Below are positions 44,919 to 54,400 of a stretch of DNA of 64,000 nt, piece after piece. This DNA is from Gemmatales bacterium. GTDB taxonomy: Bacteria > Planctomycetota > Planctomycetia > Gemmatales > Gemmataceae. Position numbers and translations under genes: made by a program. The stretch is taken from contig BPJP01000010.1 of NCBI GenBank assembly GCA_026004675.1, forward strand, positions 1-64,000, read 5' to 3'. The notes below the pieces were generated by a model. That model was not told where the DNA came from and did no database searches. It saw only the letters and a list, made by a program, of their open reading frames with translations. Position 1 is the stretch's first letter, and each line of letters begins with the position of its first letter.

Positions 44919-45923
44919 ATGCTTCTGTTCCTTCCAAGAAAGCGAACTACCTGGTGGCGAAAGCTGGCATGGGGTTGCCTCGTTGCAGGCGTTTTATCTT
45001 TCGCCGCCGAAGCGTTTCACGTTCTGTTAGGTTCGAACTTTCATGTTGTGGTACCCGGCAAAGTGTACCGTTGTGCTCAGCAGACGCCTGATGATCTGGA
45101 ACAACTCATCAAAGCGTACGGCATACGTACGGTGTTGAACCTGCGCGGCTGCTGCCCCGATTGCTCGTGGTATCTGGAAGAATGCAGAGTCACTCATCGG
45201 CTCAATGTCTCTCAGGAGGACATCATCCTGTCAGCGGGGCGTTTTCCTTCAACGACCGAGATGCGCCGCCTGGTGGAAGTGCTGGACCACACCGAATATC
45301 CGATCCTCATTCACTGTCGGCGCGGAGCCGACCGCACGGGCCTGGTTTCCGCTGTCATTCTTCTTTTGCAGAAAGAAACGACGCTGGAACGGGCCCGCAA
45401 GCAACTGTCGTTGCGTTTTGGCCATATCCCGATAGGCCGTCCGAAGAATCTCGATCGTTATCTCGACTTATATGAAAACTGGCTAATCAGCCAAAAGCGT
45501 TCTCATTCGAGCGAAACTTTCCGTGAGTGGTTGCAGCTCGATCACTGCCCGGGCCATTGCATAGCCCGAATCGAAGCGCTCGATTTCCCTGAACGGATCA
45601 AAGTCGGCAGGCCACAGGCATTCTCGGTTCGCGTCTGCAACCTCGGCCGGGAAACATGGCGATTTCAGCGCGAGTCGAACGCTGGCGTTCATGCCGTTTT
45701 GTCTGTCTGGGATGCCAATGGGTGCTGCCTGGCAATGGATTGGGCTGGGCTTTTTGACGCTGTCGTGTTGCCGGGGCAGAGCATCGATTTGACATTTGCC
45801 GTGCCCTCTATCAATGTCCCGGGCCACCACCGCGTCGTGGTGAACATGATCGATGCGGCTCATTGTCTCTTCTTTCAAGTCGGCTCGGAACCTCTCGAAC
45901 GCGACTTGATTGTGGAACCATAA
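44919..45923 (+). CDS. Protein-tyrosine/dual-specificity phosphatase-like membrane protein
   Basis: A 334-residue protein. An N-terminal helix (about 12-33) anchors it. Residues about 40-190 form a dual-specificity phosphatase-like domain: VPGKVYRCAQQTPDDLEQLIKAYGIRTVLNLRG, and the phosphate loop HCRRGADRTG with nucleophile Cys133. Residues about 200-334 look like a beta-sandwich (VCNLGRETWRF, VLPGQSIDLTFAV, GHHRVVVNMID). A phosphatase plus beta-sandwich outside the membrane may act on lipid, nucleotide or sugar phosphates. It precedes a polyprenyl-phosphate glycosyltransferase by 46 bases, which suggests a shared cell-surface lipid role. Confidence 0.8.
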   Translation: MLLFLPRKRTTWWRKLAWGCLVAGVLSFAAEAFHVLLGSNFHVVVPGKVYRCAQQTPDDLEQLIKAYGIRTVLNLRGCCPDCSWYLEECRVTHRLNVSQEDIILSAGRFPSTTEMRRLVEVLDHTEYPILIHCRRGADRTGLVSAVILLLQKETTLERARKQLSLRFGHIPIGRPKNLDRYLDLYENWLISQKRSHSSETFREWLQLDHCPGHCIARIEALDFPERIKVGRPQAFSVRVCNLGRETWRFQRESNAGVHAVLSVWDANGCCLAMDWAGLFDAVVLPGQSIDLTFAVPSINVPGHHRVVVNMIDAAHCLFFQVGSEPLERDLIVEP

Positions 45924-45969
45924 CCAAAGCGAGGCGAATCGCGCCAAAGTTAGAAATGACGAGGAAAGC

Positions 45970-46938
45970 ATGGATCTGTCTGTCATCATTCCGATCAAGG
46001 ACGAACGTGATAATTTGCAGCCCCTTTACGGCAAATTACTGGCAGCCTTGGAACCGCTCGACCTCGAATTCGAATTGGTCTTTGTCGACGACGGCAGTAC
46101 GGATGGCTCTTACCACGTTCTCGCCGACTTGGCACAACGGGACCGGCGCGTGAAGGTCGTTCGGCTGATGCGGAATTTCGGTCAAACTCCTGCCTTGCGC
46201 GCCGGTATCGACTGGTCGAGGGGCAAGCTGATCGTCACCATGGACGGCGATCTGCAGAACGATCCGGCGGACATTCCTCGGCTGCTCGACAAGCTCAGGG
46301 AAGGGTACGACGCGGTCCTGGGGTTGCGTGCCCGCCGTCAGGATAATTTTCTTCTGCGCAAATTGCCCAGCCTGGTTGCCAACTGGATCATTCGCAAGGT
46401 GACAGGCGTGCCGATCAAGGACCTGGGATGCACCTTGCGCGTGTTGACGAGGCCGCTGGCGGAAGCTCTTCCTCTTTACGGCGAGATGCATCGCTTCATC
46501 CCTGTCCTGGCTCAGCAAGCCGGCGCCAAGCTGGCGCAAATCCCCGTCAAGCATCATCCGCGTATCGCCGGAAAAACCAAATACAACCTTTCGCGAACGA
46601 TCCGCGTCGTGCTGGACTTGATGACAGTGAAATTTCTTCACCAATATCTGACGAGGCCGATGCACGTTATGGGAGTAGCTGGGCTTGCGACGCTTGGGTT
46701 GGGCTTTCTCGCTTTAGCGGCGACCATCTACATGAAATGGGGCCACGGGATCGACATGACCGGCAATCCGTTCCTGTTACTCTCAGCGATACTAAGCTTG
46801 GGTGCTTTGCACTTCTTCTCGCTAGGGTTGATCGGCGAAGTCCTAACCCGCACCTACTTCGAAAGCCAGGGCAAACCAGCCTACACTGTGCAGGCGACAT
46901 TGAATTTCGATGCCGAGCCGCGGCGCGAAGCCGCCTGA
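45970..46938 (+). CDS. GtrB/ArnC-like polyprenyl-phosphate glycosyltransferase
   Basis: A 322-residue GT2 enzyme that transfers sugar to undecaprenyl phosphate at the membrane. It has LSVIIPIKDERDN, FVDDGSTDGS, GQTPALRAGIDWSRG and TMDGDLQNDPADIP (DxD), and the family segment RRQDNFLLRKLPSLVANWIIRKVTG. Two C-terminal membrane helices (about 238-260 and 272-296) match the GtrB/ArnC/DPM-like arrangement. GAGGAAAGC precedes ATG 45970. Sugar identity is not given. It follows the phosphatase-like gene in the same direction. Confidence 0.9.
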   Translation: MDLSVIIPIKDERDNLQPLYGKLLAALEPLDLEFELVFVDDGSTDGSYHVLADLAQRDRRVKVVRLMRNFGQTPALRAGIDWSRGKLIVTMDGDLQNDPADIPRLLDKLREGYDAVLGLRARRQDNFLLRKLPSLVANWIIRKVTGVPIKDLGCTLRVLTRPLAEALPLYGEMHRFIPVLAQQAGAKLAQIPVKHHPRIAGKTKYNLSRTIRVVLDLMTVKFLHQYLTRPMHVMGVAGLATLGLGFLALAATIYMKWGHGIDMTGNPFLLLSAILSLGALHFFSLGLIGEVLTRTYFESQGKPAYTVQATLNFDAEPRREAA

Positions 46939-46964
46939 ACCGACAAACCAACCATCGCTCGCCG

Positions 46965-49145
46965 TCAGCGTTCCTGGATGCCCAGGGCTACTCCGATGTA
47001 ACCGAGTGGTTTGAGGTGTTCTGGTTCCCACGTTCGGATCTGACCCAACACCGTGGAATCGCTGCCGAAACGGGCATTATGCCGGGCGAACAACGCCAGC
47101 AAAATGGCATCCGCCTGGTCGCCTTTTTCGGCTTCCGTCTGCATCAGTTCGTAATCGGGATTTTCGCGGGAGCGCAGCATCGACCGATAGTGTTCGAAGC
47201 GCGCTCTGCTTTTTAGCGGGGGCGGAAACCTCTCCGCGAGAGAGAGCATCTCCTCGCTCAATTCAGTTCGGCTGCCCAGGGCGATCAGATCGGTAAGTGC
47301 CGATGGTGCGACAGGTTGTCGGCGGATGAGAATCGATTCTGCAAGGGCCGCAGTCCCCTCCAGAAGGTCTCGCAGCACCTCCGGCTCGTTGGCCGCGACG
47401 CGAGCAACAGCAACAATGGCTTCCAGCTGGTGGGGAGGATAGGCAGGTTGGAGAAGGGCGACCTGCCTGGCTTGAGGCCATTCGCCCCGCAAAGCATGAC
47501 CAAAGGCATACCCAAGTCGGGCTTCGGCCGACGGATTGCTTCCTTGTCTTGGATAAGGAGCGATTTCAACTGCCTTCTTTGGCACCCCAAGAAAATGCCA
47601 AAGCGCGATCAACATGGCTGGTGGCTTGGCTCGAATCTTCCGAGTTGCCAAATATGATTTATGGGCCAGGTCGGCAAAGCGCTGCCTGTCATCTTCGTTA
47701 ACAGACGCGAGCCCGACGATGGCAAGGTAGTCCGCTTCTTCTTCCTGTCCCGGTCTGAGCAACCTGGCGAGCGCTTCGGCACGCGCCGGCTGATCTTTTT
47801 GATATAGTCTTCGGCAAACGTCTAGCGTGGTCCACAAACGGCGCTGCGGCCTCTTGATCAAATTCAGCGATTGCCGGATTTCTTCCTGCGTCACGTTCCA
47901 ATCCAGCCGATTGCCATTGATGACCTGCTCCCTGTCGGCACTGCCGAGATCGATTTGTGCCAGAGCCAGCTCGGCAAGAAAGGCGTCGCGTTGAACGAGG
48001 TTATCCGCGACGGCGGCTGCCTGTGCTCGGGCGCTGCGAAAATGAGAGCGCGACCCTTCAGCGTCTTGCTCGCGCAAGGCCAGCAGACCGGCTCCGAAAT
48101 ACACCTCTGCGGCCAGGATCGGCGGCAGCTTCGTTTCGCTTTTTGCGTCCACGTACCGAAGTGCCAGCTCGAGCGCGCTGGCTTGCTTTTGCTGCGTGCG
48201 AAAGTCCAAAATTGCCAGCACGCCCCATACCAGCAACAAGACCACCGCCAGACCACCGCCAACGCGAACCAACCAGTCGCGCAAAGTCCATTCGTCGCGG
48301 TATTCCGGAGCGGCTTCGGTCTCGATGAGGGTTTCCCGGCTGACGGTGGTTGTTTCGATGCTCCCCCACGCTCCTTCGATTTGAGGCTGGGCTGTCTGCT
48401 TTGCCAGCGAGGGACCCAGCGGTTGGCGCCAATCCTTCGGTTCTTCCTTGACCGGTTTGGGAATCTTGATGATGCGGCGACATTGCGGACACGGTGCCTG
48501 TTTGCCCCCTTCCGAAACAGGAAAGGAAATCTGTTCGTCGCAATAAAAGCAGTTGAAAACAATCCGGTCTTCCGGTGGCTTCGGCTTTTCTTGTTTTCGC
48601 TCCGCCTTCGGTGTCGCTGGACTTTCGAACAACTCCGCCGCCAGATCAGCATCGGAAGTGGAAGCACCCTTGCGAGCAACACCGGGCCGCTTCGGCGAAC
48701 CATCTTTGGATTCAGCTGGAGCGACAGCTTTTCCCTTGGTGCTGGGCGGCACGGGCTTGACCGCGGATTTGGCCGGATTGCGTGTACCGGTATCACCGCC
48801 TTTGGCTGGCTGCCTGGCCGCCGGTTTCGCAGCAGCTTGGACTTGTCGGGCAGCAGACGCTGGATTCGGCTTGTTCGCGGGCTTGGTAGCGTTTGGCGGC
48901 TTTGTCGGCGGCGTTTGACCGGCTTGCCGCGGTTCCTTGGTTACGGGAGAAGCGGTTGCGGGCTTGGACGGCGGAGCACTGGGTGATCCAGGAGCAGCGG
49001 GTTTGGCCGTCGGCGTGGCCGCTTGGGGCACATTCGGTACAAGCAATATGTTCGCACAGCCCGGACATTTGACACGCTTGCCGACGTGTTCGTCCCGGAC
49101 TTGCAGGACTTTCTTACAATGCCCACAACTGAGTCGTATGCTCAT
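46965..49145 (-). CDS. Zinc-ribbon, membrane-anchored TPR-like protein
   Basis: A 726-residue protein. It begins with a zinc ribbon (CGHCKKVLQVRDEHVGKRVK, then CPGC), followed by about 150 residues of Pro/Ala/Lys-rich linker. A second ribbon (CFYCDEQISF, then CPQC) and a membrane helix (about 290-310, VGGGLAVVLLLVWGVLAIL) follow. The remainder is helical with TPR-like pairs (KSYLATRKIRAKP, AESILIRRQPVAPSA). Such zinc-ribbon membrane proteins are frequent in Planctomycetes. Role unknown. The start ATG 49145 puts the ribbon at the N-terminus. Confidence 0.75.
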   Translation of the reverse strand: MSIRLSCGHCKKVLQVRDEHVGKRVKCPGCANILLVPNVPQAATPTAKPAAPGSPSAPPSKPATASPVTKEPRQAGQTPPTKPPNATKPANKPNPASAARQVQAAAKPAARQPAKGGDTGTRNPAKSAVKPVPPSTKGKAVAPAESKDGSPKRPGVARKGASTSDADLAAELFESPATPKAERKQEKPKPPEDRIVFNCFYCDEQISFPVSEGGKQAPCPQCRRIIKIPKPVKEEPKDWRQPLGPSLAKQTAQPQIEGAWGSIETTTVSRETLIETEAAPEYRDEWTLRDWLVRVGGGLAVVLLLVWGVLAILDFRTQQKQASALELALRYVDAKSETKLPPILAAEVYFGAGLLALREQDAEGSRSHFRSARAQAAAVADNLVQRDAFLAELALAQIDLGSADREQVINGNRLDWNVTQEEIRQSLNLIKRPQRRLWTTLDVCRRLYQKDQPARAEALARLLRPGQEEEADYLAIVGLASVNEDDRQRFADLAHKSYLATRKIRAKPPAMLIALWHFLGVPKKAVEIAPYPRQGSNPSAEARLGYAFGHALRGEWPQARQVALLQPAYPPHQLEAIVAVARVAANEPEVLRDLLEGTAALAESILIRRQPVAPSALTDLIALGSRTELSEEMLSLAERFPPPLKSRARFEHYRSMLRSRENPDYELMQTEAEKGDQADAILLALFARHNARFGSDSTVLGQIRTWEPEHLKPLGYIGVALGIQER

Positions 49146-49340
49146 GCGCCTGTTTGGAGTTAACGTGCACCAGGGACATGTCGCTCTTGCATCTTAAACC
49201 GAGCAGGCTGTCAGGGGAACCACGAAAATTGCCGAGCTGCCTGAATCGAGGAACTCTCCAGTCGTTGACCCGCCCGATGCCATATCATAAGCCCAAGATG
49301 ACAGGTCACCAACGTTTTCGTGCCTCGCAGCCGGGGAGAC

Positions 49341-49763
49341 ATGAGCATGGTTGTTCAAACGGAATTCCTGATCCGCACGCACGGTGAGCGTGACATGCAA
49401 GATATCACTGACAACGTTCAGCAGGCGGTCAAGGAATCTGGAATTCGCCACGGCATCGCCCACATTTTTCATCTGGGCAGCACGGCAGCGGTCGGGTTGA
49501 TCGAGTTCGAACCGGGGCTGCGCCAAGACTTGCCCGAGTTGCTTCATCGGTTGATCCCACCGAGCCGAAGCTATGGCCATGAGAGGACATGGCACGACGG
49601 CAACGGTCATTCGCATTTGCAAGCGACTTGGCTTGGCCAGTCGCTATCCGTTCCTGTCCGTGATGGCCGGCCGTATCTGGGTACCTGGCAGCAAGTCTTT
49701 CTCCTCGAATGCGACATCCGGCCGAGGAACCGCACGGTGGTCGTGACCGTAATTGGAGAATGA
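49341..49763 (+). CDS. YjbQ/UPF0047-family protein
   Basis: A 140-residue protein of the YjbQ family (secondary thiamine-phosphate synthase activity is the reported role for some members). Motifs include HIFHLGSTAAVGLIEFEPG, then GNGHSHLQATWLG and LGTWQQVFLLECD. These match the His-rich active site of the family, with some substitutions (HLGSTAA for HTTAA-like). GGGGAGAC lies just before ATG 49341. It stands alone. Confidence 0.85.
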   Translation: MSMVVQTEFLIRTHGERDMQDITDNVQQAVKESGIRHGIAHIFHLGSTAAVGLIEFEPGLRQDLPELLHRLIPPSRSYGHERTWHDGNGHSHLQATWLGQSLSVPVRDGRPYLGTWQQVFLLECDIRPRNRTVVVTVIGE

Positions 49764-50056
49764 AGCACGCTTTATCTCTCATTTCCAGGTTCCGACTGGA
49801 AACGTGCTGGAGGCATTCAATCCCCATTAATCACCGATTTACCATCGCCCATGTCGTGCCTCACCGATCCACTGATTCGCCTGCGTTCTCTGAGGTGACG
49901 ATCCGAGGAATACCAGTCCGCATCTTCTTTTCCACGAGCCACTTCCAGTGAAAAACGGAGTTAAGCGAAATTTTTTCTAGCCGTCATAAGTGTTCAATTG
50001 TATACTATCAAATAGTGTCGATTCGATGAGCGTAGCGGCATCAGGGCGAGGCTTCC

Positions 50057-50345
50057 ACCGTCAGCTAACGGTCGTTCGGACGATCCGAGGTAGAGCCTGG
50101 AGGGGACTGGCCCTCAGGCGGAACCCGCCAACCAGCAGTTAGCGCAGCCTAAGCGACCGTCAACTAACGGTGGTTTCAGCGAGCGTCGGGGTGTCAGCTC
50201 GACGAGCGGACCGTCAACTAACGGTGGTTTCGGCGAACGGCGGCGTCAGCGCGACGAGCGAACCGTCAACAAACGGTGGTTTCAGCGAACGGCAGTGTCA
50301 GCGCATAGCGGCATCAGGGCGAGGCTCCCACCGTCAGCTAACGGT
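50057..50345. repeat. Five-copy palindromic repeat cluster
   Basis: ACCGTCAGCTAACGGT at 50057-50072 and 50330-50345, ACCGTCAACTAACGGT at 50156-50171 and 50210-50225, and ACCGTCAACAAACGGT at 50262-50277. The last four are 54, 52 and 68 bases apart; most are followed by GGTTTC and a spacer with GTCAGC(G/T). The last copy runs into TTTTTT and could work as a weak terminator. The family also occurs at 20522-20591. Spacers are related to each other, so this is not CRISPR. Confidence 0.85.
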
Positions 50346-50404
50346 TTTTTAGCACGGTTCGTCAGCGCGCTGCTTCTGCGACGTAGTTCTGAAGAAGAAA
50401 AAAA

Positions 50405-50433
50405 CTGACAGGTAAATAAGTTTCGACTATATT
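50405..50433 (+). promoter_or_regulatory. Sigma-70-type promoter before the vWA gene
   Basis: CTGACA (50405-50410), a 17-base spacer and TATATT (50428-50433), each matching five of six consensus bases. The expected start is near 50440, about 30 bases before ATG 50472. Confidence 0.6.
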
Positions 50434-50471
50434 CGTATAACTAGTATCAGTGTTTCAACCGCGAGAGAGTG

Positions 50472-51308
50472 ATGCCTTATTCCGCCGAGATAAGCCGAAC
50501 GAACCCGACATGTTTTCTTTTCCTGGTCGACCAGTCTGGTTCGATGGTCAAGCCCTTTGGAGGAGAGCATGGCAAGATCAAGGCTCAGGGTGTGGCCGAC
50601 GCCATCAATCGCCTGTTGCAGAATTTGTGCCTGAAGTGCGCAAAATCGGACGGGGTACGCAATTACTTTCATGTCGGCGTGATCGGCTATGGTGGCAACA
50701 ATTGCCGACCAGCACTGGGAGGCGAACTGGCCGGCCGGGCCTTGGTTCCGATCGGCGACATTGCCAACAAGCCGTTGCGTGTGGAGAATCGGCTCAAGAA
50801 GGTGGACGATGGAGCCGGCGGTTTGATCGACAAGAAATTCAAGTTTCCAATATGGTTCGAGCCGACGGGAGCCGGCAAGACGCCGATGTGCCAGGCCTTT
50901 ACGATGGCGCACCAGGTGCTGGACGACTTCATCAACAAGTTTCCGAATTGTTATCCGCCACTGGTAATCAATATCACCGACGGCGTTGCGACCGACGGAA
51001 ATCCGGAGATGCCGGCAGCCCGCGTCAAGCAGCTGCAATCGAGCGACGGTGCGGTTCTGGTGTTCAATGTCCATTTGTCGTCCCGCCAGGATCGACCCGT
51101 CGAGTTTCCCGACAACGAGCGTATTCTGCCCAGCGACTATGCGCAGATGCTTTTTCGCATGTCGAGCGTCTTGCCGCCGAAGATACGTGCGGCAGCCAAG
51201 GCGGAAGGCTATCACGTCAGCGAAAACACGCGCGGTTTCGTCTTTAATGCCGACCTCGTTTCAGTGATCCGATTCTTGGACATCGGCACCAAAGTCGGCG
51301 GTCGTTGA
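50472..51308 (+). CDS. von Willebrand A domain protein (YegL/TerY-like)
   Basis: A 278-residue cytoplasmic protein that is almost entirely one vWA domain. The MIDAS metal site is complete: FLVDQSGSM (DxSxS), GAGKTPMCQAF (the conserved Thr) and NITDGVATD (Asp). The N-terminal segment MPYSAEISRTNPTCF is typical of TerY/YegL proteins. It probably binds a partner in a metal-dependent way. The next gene, 145 bases downstream, encodes a YegI-like kinase domain, the same pairing as in the YegI/YegK/YegL group. The ATG at 50472 is used rather than the GTG just before it. The gap to the kinase gene has only a weak 7-base hairpin (51346-51361). Confidence 0.88.
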   Translation: MPYSAEISRTNPTCFLFLVDQSGSMVKPFGGEHGKIKAQGVADAINRLLQNLCLKCAKSDGVRNYFHVGVIGYGGNNCRPALGGELAGRALVPIGDIANKPLRVENRLKKVDDGAGGLIDKKFKFPIWFEPTGAGKTPMCQAFTMAHQVLDDFINKFPNCYPPLVINITDGVATDGNPEMPAARVKQLQSSDGAVLVFNVHLSSRQDRPVEFPDNERILPSDYAQMLFRMSSVLPPKIRAAAKAEGYHVSENTRGFVFNADLVSVIRFLDIGTKVGGR

Positions 51309-51453
51309 TCGCTGGCCTGGCCGCACCAGTGCCTGCGGTCTCGAGTCTTATTGAAATAAGAATCTCCGGGATTCCCTGACTTGTGCGACCGGCCAAGACT
51401 TGTCACAATCGGAGAATTCGACCTTCTGATCGCCTAGCCCAAGGAGAACGCCC

Positions 51454-54400
51454 ATGTCCTGGCCTCTTTCTCAAGACTATAACGAAGCCGTTCAGGATCC
51501 CGCTTCTTGTTTTGCCGACCCCGATTTGAAACAGGGCGAAACGGTCTGCAACGCGATGGGCATTCCGCAGCCCTGTTCGGGAAATTTCGCCGACGTTTAC
51601 GCTGTCAATACGCCGAAAGGCAAGTGGGCGGTGAAATGCTTCACCCGGCAAATCCCCGGTTTGAAGGAACGCTATAAGGAGATCAGCGCTTATTTGAAGG
51701 AACAAAACCTTCCCTTCATGGTGCAATTCGAATTCCAGGAACAAGGGGTGAAAGTCAATGGTTCGTGGTACCCCATTCTGAAGATGGAATGGGTTGAAGG
51801 CTTCGCCCTCAATACGTTCATCAAAGACAACCTCAATAAGACGAACGTGCTAATCATGATGTGCCAGATCTGGCAGAGGATGGCGGACCGTCTCCGCGAG
51901 GCGGAATTGGCGCATTGTGATTTGCAGCACGGTAACGTCATGCTGGTCCCTGGTACGCGTGCCGGCACTCTCGGCGTCAAACTGGTCGATTACGATGGCA
52001 TGTGCGTACCGGCGTTGAGCCTGCTCAAACCGATCGAAGTAGGTCATCCCAATTACCAGCATCCCGAGCGCCTGAAAGCGGGAAAATATGGCTTGGAAAT
52101 CGACCGCTTCTGCCATCTGGTGATCTATACGGCATTCCGGGCGCTGATCGCCGACCGGACTTTGTGGCAAAAATACGACAACGGGGACAATCTGCTGTTC
52201 AAGCAGCAGGACTTCGTCGCGCCCAACAAATCCCCCCTGTTTCGCGACCTGCTGCAAAGCAAAGATGCAGCAGTGCCGATGTTGGCCCGAGCGATTCTTG
52301 ACGCGTTGAAAAAGCCCCTGGAGGAAGCACCGCTCTTGTCTGAATTGGTGCCCGCCTTGCCACCTCTGCCGACCGCCAAGAAGGTCTCCACGTTGGTGAA
52401 ACCGGCGGGAAACGATGCATTCGCCGGTGTGGGCGAAGCAACCATTGCTTCTCGGAGCGCTCGCCGACGGCAAGGGTCGAAACGAAACCTTCTGACGATC
52501 TCCATTGCCGCCGGCGCGGCGTGCTTCCTCATCGTGGCGGCCATGTTGATGTATGCTTTCAACAAAGGTGGGGACTCAAAAGATCAGCACGCCAAGGTAG
52601 ACCAGATTGATCATTCCTCAAAAACGCGACCGCGAACGCCTCCGGAAAAGAAGACCGACGAGAACAACAAAACGTCGAAGACCAAAACCGATAACGGAAA
52701 GCCGCCCTCCGTGCTCCCTGAACCGAAACCGGGCCCCGATCCTGAACCGAAGCCGCGTCCAAAACCTCGAGGCGAAGAAGCATTTCTCGTGGAGTTGACC
52801 TCGCCGGCGTCGCAAGTCGACATCAGCGACGATGGCCGCCGGGCCCTGGTCGCGCATGGCAATCAAGTCGAAGTCTGGGACATCGCCACCAGGAAAAAGC
52901 TCGCGGATATTCGTTCGCCAAATCAAGAAATGGCAATGGCAGCCACCTTTTTGCCTGGCGGCAAGGAGGCTTTATTGAGTTTTCGCGGCTTGCCGACCGC
53001 TCTGGTCAAAGTGGACTCTGGAACAACGATGGGCCAGTTGAAAAACTCCGGGGCTGGGACGGAAGCCCGTCAGATTCGCGTCAGCCACGATGGCAGGCGG
53101 GCCGTGACGGCTCACGGCACCGGCAAAGGTGATGGAATGGCCCGGGTGTGGGACGTCACCACCGGAAACCTGTTGGCCGAAACGGACAAACAAATCCTCG
53201 ATGTAATCGACGTGGCGATCTCCGCGGATGCCAAACGCGTCCTCTTGAAAATGCAGAACGTTCTGGCCATTTGGGATGTCGACAAAGGAAAGCAGATTCG
53301 CCGACTCTCGATCCCCGCCAGCATCCGCTCGTCGGCAACCGTGCAGGCGATGCTGACGTTTGATGGCCGGCGCGTCCTTTTCCCTCTCAACGGCGGCATC
53401 TGCCATTGGGACGCAGAAGCCGATCGGCAAATCAAGCTGGTCAACACGGTCACGAACGCCGATTTCGTAGCCATTACCCGCGATGGCCGGCATGCCCTGA
53501 TCCGCAACGACACGATGCTTAATCAGTTCGTTCTTGTCGATGCCGAAAGCGGGCAGACCTTAAAAACGTTCTCTGGCCATACGGAAGCCATTCTCTATCT
53601 GGGCTTTGCTCAGTTTGGCCAGTATGCCGTCTCCACGAGCCAGGATAAATCGCTGCGACTCTGGTCATTGCCTCAAACGGTGGCCTTCAATGTCCCCGTG
53701 TTGCCACAGGCAAAACCACAAGTCGAAATCGTCGATAAGGAATTCGCCCGCGTCGACTGCAATGCCAGCGTCGGCAAATTCGACGTCAGCCCCGATGGCC
53801 GACTGGCGGCAATCATCGTCAATTCGCAAGTCGAGATATGGGACTTCGCTTCGGGAAAACTTCTCCGCACGATTCGCGATCCCAAGAAATATCCCCCGTA
53901 TTCCGCAGTGTTTTTGCCCGATAGTCGCCATTTGCTCGTCGGCTTCCGGTTGTCGCGCATTTCTGTTGTCGACGTTAAGACGGGGCAGATTGCCCGCCAA
54001 TTCGCCATGCCCAAAGACAACCCAACCGCCATCGCACTGGTGCTTTCCTATGATGGGCGTCGTCTGGCCGCTTTACATTATGAGGCGAAGCAGGATACCA
54101 TCCGCCTCTGGGATGTGCCGTCAGGTCGGCTCCTCAAGGAAACTACAACATCCGATCGACATGTGACGTTCCTTTCCTTATCCGGGAAGGGACAATGTCT
54201 CGCCTGGCGTGATCGCCAGGGCTGGTGGTTCTGGGACACCGACGGTAACGATCCCCCGCGTCAAATACAGTTCAGCCAATCTGTCGTGACCCACTGCGAG
54301 TTAAGCCCCGACGGCGACAAACTCTTTTTCCTGGAACGCTCGAAGAACCCCAGGCTCGTCGACTTCGTCTGCTGGGATACGAAAACCGAACGAGAAATCA

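Larger units (their letters stand above)
49764..50471. other. 708-base intergenic region with repeat cluster and promoter
   Basis: There is no convincing gene in this stretch. It holds five copies of a palindromic repeat (50057-50345) and a good sigma-70-type promoter (50405-50433) for the vWA gene. A-T-rich sequence lies at about 49960-50020. Confidence 0.6.

Noticed and set aside
44645..45091. Hydrophobic frame MKPIIAATLLCLQG... before the phosphatase
   Set aside because: It overlaps the phosphatase gene by more than 170 bases and the hydrophobic part is followed by unrelated basic sequence; a short real gene cannot be excluded.
50156..50345. Possible CRISPR array
   Set aside because: Repeats are only 16-22 bases of shared palindrome, spacing varies (54, 52, 68) and the spacers resemble each other, with no cas genes nearby.
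51346..51361. Hairpin TCTTATT-GA-AATAAGA between the vWA and kinase genes as a terminator
   Set aside because: The loop is only two bases and no T run follows; the stem is A-T-rich and weak.
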